From Sclerodactyla briareus (Eukaryota; Echinodermata; Holothuroidea; Dendrochirotida; Sclerodactylidae), in the NCBI GenBank assembly GCA_026419785.1, contig JAODTK010005802.1:186001-250000 (forward strand): a stretch of 64,000 nt of DNA, given 5' to 3'. Of the stretch, positions 58,519 through 64,000 are shown piece after piece. Every line of letters begins with the position of its first letter. The stretch's first letter is position 1. The position numbers and the translations under genes were made by a program. The notes beneath the pieces were generated by a model. The model searched no databases. It saw only the letters and a list, made by a program, of their open reading frames with translations, and was not told the DNA's origin.

Positions 58519-58766
58519 ATTTGATAGATGTTGAAGACACCGCCATTTCAGGAACCGATTACGTTGCCATTGACCTCGTGTCCTGCTTCACTGGAATCAA
58601 AAACCCTTTTCCTTCGGGTGCAACCGGTCAACAAATGAGGGTTGTAGAAGAGGCAAGTATATGACCATAACTTTGGGTGTCGTGACGCTGCCTCAGGATT
58701 TCGCTGCCTCCTCTGTCATTAACGCTGACAGCTCAACCAATGTCACGATAAAAGATGATGACTATG
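58519..58766 (+). CDS. Calx-beta domain exon E, unit 2 (frameshifted)
   Basis: The acceptor 'tctgttttcag' ends at 58518. In phase 1 the exon reads DLIDVEDTAISGTDYVAIDL, the Calx-beta 'T A.sGtDYv.i' strand. It continues with FPSGATGQQMRVVEEAS, fitting 'FpsGatgq.m.v.vee'. After a shift it reads TLGVVTLPQDFAASSVINA and DSSTNVTIKDDDYG, with the donor GTAATT at 58767 in phase 1. The middle acidic strand (E.dE.F) is shorter than usual: after VEEAS the sequence passes quickly to 'mTiTLgvvtLP', so this domain may be atypical. Confidence 0.78.
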
Positions 58767-58819
58767 GTAATTATGAAGAAAAAACTGTAACTTACTGTGC
58801 TAGCGATCATCTTGTAGCT

Positions 58820-59460
58820 TTGTCGTCACAGGAGGAGTAAAGGGTCAGATACTTACATCAATAGCCATGTCTCTAGCAGGCATCTTCCTGAAGGTCAGAT
58901 GTAGCTACCTACACCCTAATGTGATATTATCTGGTGGATTCACCATTATGAGGAGTGAGAATGTAGATACTTCCCATCATTATGTCAGAGTACATCGGCA
59001 GCATCTGCACAAGGGTCAGAATAGATCTACTCACGCCTAAGATGCATTATCTTGTGGTTTACCACAATATGAGTGAGAAGGTAGATACTTCCCATCAATC
59101 TGTCATACTCCCTCAGCCGCATCTTCACAAGGGCAAATGTATCTACTTCACTCCTAATGTGCTATTATCTTGTGGATTCACCACTATGTGCAGTGAGAAT
59201 ATAGATACTTCCCATCAATAGTCCTACTAACCTGCAGCAGCATCTTCACAAAGGGTCAGAATATATCTACTTCCCCGAATGTGCCACAATCTTGTGGTTT
59301 ACACACTATGATGAAGTGAGCATGTTGAGCTTCCCATCATTATGTCATAGTACCTGCGGCGCATCTTCACAAAGGTCAGACTGTATCTACTTCACTCCTA
59401 TGGTGCTATTGCTTTTGTGGATTGTACCCCTATTGTGGAGGTGCATAACAATTTAGCCAG
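58820..59460. repeat. tandem array, period about 120 bp (unit 2)
   Basis: This is the same array as 48340-49080, with anchors near 58931, 59055, 59171, 59293 and 59416. The mean period is shorter than in unit 1. Confidence 0.8.
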
Positions 59461-59489
59461 CCATTATTGTGCAAAAGAGGTTCAATGTT

Positions 59490-61080
59490 TTGTCTTGCCT
59501 AACTTTGTTCAAGAGAAAACAAGGATCATTCTGGTTTGACTGTCTGGTCTGTCTGTCTGTCTGTTGTTTTGCCTGTCCATCTGGTGTCTATCTGTCCTAT
59601 ACTGTCTGTCTGTGCAGCGTAACAAGTCCCTAACCAATGAGAGTGGTCTCGCGGAATTTTGTGTTGTGGATGGGCATCCACCTTTTTCCTGAAAGACTAC
59701 TTATTGCATAAATTGATATATAATGCAAATTGACCCAAAAGCTTGTGTACCACTTACTCTTTGATCAGTAGAAGCATTGTGATGCAGTTCAGCGTATATA
59801 ACTCCTAGGAGGTAGATGGACGGATTAGATTTCTAGCATTAGATCGTGGCTAATTAAGTAGTCCCGCAATTTGGCATATTTTATGCAGATTTTAAAATTG
59901 ATTGAAGTTTCAGAAATTTGGTGGAGATGGTACCACCTTCATCTGATTTATGTATCACCAGGGAGGTCCTGAAGACATGTAATGTGGATAATCTGCATGA
60001 ATCACACATTTTTCAAAGTTGGTAAAGGACAATACTGATCAAAGTAGATGCGTTAGGTGTTCGGAGATTCCAAAGAAAGTAAAAGTGTAGGCTGTAATCC
60101 GCCCACCGTTAATTCCCGCTATTGAGCAATCATTGGGAAAAATATCGAACACCCCATAGGACCCCCATTTTATCAGAAACTCACGATAAACGCACCAATT
60201 TTGTTGTAATCCTGGCCGTTAATAGGCGCACGAATTTTTCAAATTTGACCCCCGATGGCTCTGAAATGACTTCTGATTTTGTTACGAACACATGTAGCCC
60301 CCATTCACGACAAGGTTTGTTCAAACTGACTGAGTTTGGAAAATCACATGATTTTTGCAAATTGGACCTCCAATGCCTTGAAATACCTCCACATTTTCAA
60401 GGCTCACTATAATGCCTACCCACCAAGTTTTGTTCCAAATCTGACAAAGATTTGAAAAGCATAAATTGTGCCAATTTGACCTTTCGAAATTTACCTTGAA
60501 TAACCTTCAACTTTTTCAGATCAACTATTCCTGTCCCCACCAATTTTGTCAAATCCGCCTAACTTGAAATTCCGCGTAAATTATGCTAAATTAGCGACCC
60601 CCCATCATTGCCACATTTCTGGCGGCACTTCCATTTCGCGGGAATAAATAAAAACTCAATTTTTGGATATGTGATTAAACTTTGTTTCTACATAAACAAA
60701 ACCACCTCCTGCCTGCCTCAATCTGACACATAGTCTTCAAGTTAAAAGGGGCCTAAGGTTGATTTTATTACCTTTTGGTAACCGCATTGATGTTTTATCT
60801 GATTACATAATGCTTCATAGTTGACTATCTCGATTGTCTGTATTTTGTGACTTGGACTATCCTGAGGGTAATGTTCTCCATAAAAATTGTTATGTCATCA
60901 AAGGTTATTCAATGTCACTTATGGACAAAAATTGCCAGATAGAAACATTTTACCACAACCTCTGAAGACTCATGGCGACATGGTTGATATTTTGGGACTG
61001 TGCTTATTACCTACGGGTAACATTTTTTCATGAAAACTGTTATTCATCAAAGGTTCATTCAGGGCCATTACCATATTTTA
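59490..61080 (+). mobile_element. family C element (unit 2 end and beyond)
   Basis: It starts with 'gcctaactttgttcaagag' and CTGT repeats as at 49105, and continues past the duplication. 'gtatataactcctaggaggtagatgg', 'taattaagtagtcccgcaatttgg' and 'atttggtggagatggtaccaccttc' match 20160-20310. Further on, 'atttttggatatgtgattaaac', 'acctcctgcctgcctcaat' and two 'tcatcaaaggtcattca' phrases match the ~570-bp repeat of the 20-kb copy. The 60120-60600 section reads as related sequence in the opposite orientation. The 96-codon frame at 60122-60412 is not supported as a gene. Confidence 0.5.
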
Positions 61081-61860
61081 TAAGTAAATTCTAATAATTA
61101 ATTCCAATGTTTCTCCATAGGATCATCAAACCAACTTGGTTTTTCACAAACACTTGTATTCCTTACAAAATTCTCCGAGCTGAGAGGCCTATAAGAGAGA
61201 AATTTTTCACTTGAGCCTGTCCCACACTTTCTCATAGTCCTCTTGATTCCTACAGCTGAAAGCCTTATAGAGGGACATTTATTACTTGTGCTGCGCCAAT
61301 ACTACGCTGAGGTGCTGACCCAGAAAAAGTTTTTTTTTTCCCCATTTTTTTGTTTTCTGGAACATTGAAAATATATGTTACAGGGCTAGATGAGACCTAC
61401 ATTTATTGAAACCCCTTCACACCATTGTCATGCAGCTCAAGGACTTCAAATAATTGGGATTTTTTTCAAGCAAGAGGGGGAGGAGTTCGGGGTATAGGGG
61501 GTCGCAATATAACAATTACTTATATATAGGGGATCCATATTGTGCTTGGTGTACCATGAGACTTCAACTGGACATTATACAATCTCCTGACCAACACAAG
61601 TTTGCTATTAACACAATACACAGACTACCAATGCAATAGAAGGCATGTGACATTGCTTTTTGTTGTTACATATTGCGTGATTCTTGTTATGAAGCTTGAT
61701 GTGGTAGGTCTACCTTAGTTGTCAATTTTTTCAACTAAGCATGACTTGAGTCCTGGGGGTTATTCGTGTGAATAATTTTGCTTCTTCTTTCATCAAGTTT
61801 TTTGGATTCCCATAAAATTTTGAAGTGTTAACAACCATCGCTCCTAGATTTAGAAAATGA
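61081..61860. other. no gene recognised
   Basis: The only notable item is a T-rich run at about 61330-61350. Frames of 61 codons show no domain. Confidence 0.4.
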
Positions 61861-62036
61861 GAAAATGGGTCAATTGGAACTTGAGTACTGTTTTTATTTG
61901 CATAATTTCCTTTATATATTTCCATAAAATTTGGTAGACATGGCAATAATCAACCTCATGAATTTGAAATTAGTCCCTGATTAGTAAGCTGCTTCTGATA
62001 AATGCTAATACGAAAATCTGAGAACAACACATGGAA
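61861..62036 (+). repeat. family B fragment
   Basis: It contains 'tttgcataatttcctttatatatttccataaaatttggtagacatggcaataatcaacctcatgaatttgaaattagtccctgattagtaagctgcttctgataaatgctaata', which is the block just before the 3' stem of family B. The stem itself is missing. Confidence 0.6.
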
Positions 62037-62049
62037 CGTCCTTGTAACG

Positions 62050-62370
62050 TTTTGGTTGTAGAGTCTGAGCTGCCAGCTGTAACAGTCATTGGTTCAGTGA
62101 TGCCTGCTGTTGTTTCCCATCAATCATTATCTTGTTTTCTTTCACAGCTACAGCTCAGTGGTCTCAGGTTATGTAGAGTCTGGCTGCCCGCTGTAAGCAC
62201 CGGCATTGTTTAGTGATGCCCCTCCTTGTTTCATTATTAACTATCATCATCATCATAGTTTTAATAGTTACCTGCAAAGTGGATTTTTGCGATGTACAGA
62301 TTTGGTTGTCAGCTGTAACATCCATTGGTTTAGGGATGCCACTCATATACCATTATCTTACTTGTTGTCA
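62050..62370. repeat. three-copy tandem repeat, period about 118 bp
   Basis: 'gtagagtctgagctgccagctgtaacagtcattggttcagtgatgcc' at about 62057 returns at about 62172 and 62295 with changes. Each copy is followed by 'cttgtttc.ttattaactatcat'-like text. It is non-coding. Confidence 0.65.
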
Positions 62371-62944
62371 TTTAAGCTACTTGCAATGATCATTGGTGTG
62401 AAGAGGAATGAAACAGCCGATTCACACTTGTTGGATTGGTGAGGTGCACAAAGGTTGTGGAGGACTTGGATTTCTCCATTGGTGAAATATTTTGGTGCTG
62501 AAATAGTAAATACCTAAGACCACTATACTGCCAGATTCATTAAGGATAGAACACATTTGTTTTCCCATTTGTTTTTTTTCATTTAGCCTTTTCAAGTTGA
62601 TATTTCAAACTGACCTGTTCTTATAATGTTAATCTGTGTTTTAGTATTTGTCTAATTATTCTATGCAAACTTTCCCTAATTTCCTGTTCTCTTGAGGATC
62701 TAATAAGTATATATCTATCTTTCTATCTCCATCACTGTGTCACAGCAATTTTGTGCCTGATTTGATTACATATAAATTCAGTCCCCAAGTGCTCTCCCAC
62801 GATTGCGGCTGTATAGTAATAGTGGGTATATGTTGTACTATTAAATTCACGGGTTTTGGCAGAATTTATCAGTATGTTCCAGATGGCGCTCTAGAACTGT
62901 GTAACAAGTGTAGTCGGCTCAGTTGTGTGTGTGGTGATTATATG
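62371..62944. other. no gene recognised
   Basis: A 66-codon frame (62753-62953) follows a pyrimidine-rich 'ctatctttctatctccatcactgtgtcacag', which would be a good splice acceptor at about 62744. The encoded peptide (VPDLITYKFSPQVLSHD...) has no known domain. Confidence 0.3.
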
Positions 62945-63135
62945 CCCAACTAAAGTTGTAAACACGATCGCTTAGTCCAGGTCCTTATAGTGTCAAAGTT
63001 CATACTTGGTATGTGTGTCTTGGGGTCCAGGTCAGATGTCAATTTTAAGGTCACCAGAGTCTGAAATGGTTAAGTTGAGGGGTTGTACAAGAGCTCTATT
63101 GTTCTTAGTGAAGATCCAGGTGATTTCTGGTAAAA
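62945..63135 (+). repeat. TR316 fragment
   Basis: It contains 'gttgtaaacacgatcgct', 'aagttcatacttggtatgtgtgt', 'ggggtccaggtcagatgtc ... aaggtcaccagagtctgaaa', and 'gagctctattgttcttagtgaagatccaggtga', in the usual core order with deletions. Confidence 0.6.
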
Positions 63136-63814
63136 CAAGCGCAAGTCCTGTGGCGGATACACTGCAATGCTCTTCACCAATCCACATTTATTGTTTGTTC
63201 ACATTTAATTGATCTTCACTGACATCTGTCATAACTTTTGGAATGGCTTGGAACATGTCTACCACATCCACATTAGCCTAATATTTGCTATCAGTGCCCA
63301 GCACAAAGTACCCACTTAACTCATTCCGAGGCCCATATATTAGCATATGTAACACCACAACACAACTTTATGTGTACCCAGCACAACTCCTAGGCCTGTA
63401 GCAGTGAACAGTGGAACACACTTGGATCCACAATGGAAAAGTCAAGCCAACACTACATCATAAGAGGTGATGACAGATCTTCCACAGAACTGCCTGCAGC
63501 TCCAGGGAGTAATGTAAACAAACCACTCTCACAGTGATTGGCAGGGCTGTGGTTAGCAGTTGGGGTACTTAATTGGATATAATTAAAATATATCACCTAT
63601 GCCAAAAAAAAAATGTAACTCAGGCTAGCCAATGGCATGCTTCTCCACCCACCGAGTTTCAACCTGATTGCATGTACGGTTCATAAGTTACGAATGAACG
63701 TGACGAACAGCAGGGACGAACGAAGGAACTAACAAACGAAGAACGGACGGAGTACCAATGATGCTTGTTAGGAGTTATTACCCCCGCTAAAATATAATTT
63801 TGTGAAAAATCTAT
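63136..63814. other. no gene recognised
   Basis: This is unique-looking sequence. A 'gaacgaaggaactaacaaacgaagaacgg' purine-rich stretch at about 63716-63746 is a degenerate AACGAAGG-type simple repeat. Confidence 0.4.
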
Positions 63815-63950
63815 AATATGACAGATGAGTGTGTGAACATGATAACGCGACCCCAACTAGTAGTTCAAGTGCATACCGGAGGTGTGTTCCCCATCATGAG
63901 TGCATGAACCCTATTGTTTTGGGGTCAGGTCAGAGGTCATTCAGACCGAC
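63815..63950 (+). repeat. TR316 fragment
   Basis: Part of one core is present: 'gtgtgaacatgataacgcgacccc', 'gtgttccccatcatgagtgcatgaaccctattgttttggggtcaggtcagaggtcattcag'. It retains AGGTCA-G-AGGTCA. Confidence 0.65.
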
Positions 63951-64000
63951 ACAAATCCAGTCTGTATTGCTGATGCTCAGCTACTCCAGAGTTTTTCTTT

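Larger units (their letters stand above)
49347..59737 (+). repeat. large direct tandem duplication, unit 2
   Basis: Unit 2 is about 400 bp shorter than unit 1. Similarity runs to 'gatatataatgcaaattgaccc' (about 59720-59737), matching 49319-49343 of unit 1, after which unit 1 switches to the start of unit 2 while unit 2 continues into more family C sequence. The left flank of unit 1 (before 38558) does not resemble the end of unit 1 except for the short T-run and TAGTAGTA, a possible microhomology at the joint. Confidence 0.9.

Noticed and set aside
1-64000. tRNA, rRNA or other structured RNA genes
   Set aside because: No cloverleaf boxes or rRNA core words were recognised by eye; a covariance-model scan would be needed to exclude small RNAs.

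Overview
The window looks like animal (metazoan) nuclear DNA, most likely from a marine invertebrate. It has sparse short exons with GT/AG splice signals, a gene built from Calx-beta domains (common in animal extracellular-matrix and adhesion proteins), and a very high density of degenerate tandem and interspersed repeats. I cannot name the species. Almost every recognisable coding stretch is broken by one-base insertions or deletions, and the two copies of a large duplication differ mainly in the same way. This fits an unpolished long-read assembly at least as well as pseudogenes, so long intact reading frames are not expected even in real exons.

Gene content. Seven pieces of Calx-beta coding sequence lie on the + strand, at about 9.2, 17.9, 28.1, 43.7, 48.0, 54.4 and 58.5 kb. 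Most are exons of about 250-275 bases that start within the domain and end just after its final acidic turn (Asp-rich, then Gly) at a phase-1 donor. They are best read as exons of one large multi-Calx-beta gene running left to right with introns of several kb. No first exon, last exon, promoter or poly(A) end was recognised, and I cannot say which family member it is.

Layout. 0.7-1.2 kb: possible foldback element. 2.0-4.5 kb: first copies of two repeat families. 5.0-6.3 and 7.8-8.9 kb: two AT-rich arrays sharing the word ATATCTGG. 9.2 kb: Calx exon. 12.1-16.8 kb: two long copies of an element with an internal ~316-bp tandem repeat (called TR316 here), separated by a ~75-bp array. 17.9 kb: Calx exon. 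18.7-22.4 kb: TR316 plus two further families (B and C). 23.8-24.5 and 26.1 kb: LINE reverse-transcriptase tails. 28.1 kb: Calx exon. 28.9-34.4 kb: TR316 and family B alternating. 35.5 kb: weak THAP-like first exon. 38.6-59.7 kb: a direct tandem duplication of about 10.4-10.8 kb. Each copy carries a TR316 copy, a TTF-finger hAT transposase remnant, a CATATG minisatellite, two Calx-beta exons, a minus-strand GIY-YIG/Penelope-like tail, family B copies and a ~120-145-bp array. 59.5-64.0 kb: families C, B and TR316 again.

The most interesting material is the TR316 family. It has a 5' hairpin, a 3' hairpin followed by CTGG, an adjacent GT microsatellite and a variable number of ~316-bp core repeats. 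This resembles the pearl/HINE (Helentron-associated) non-autonomous elements of bivalves and other invertebrates. Each core carries a cluster of AGGTCA nuclear-receptor half-sites in DR1 and DR4 spacing. The duplication is the second main point: if real, it would lengthen the Calx-beta protein, provided the duplicated exons are symmetric as they appear.
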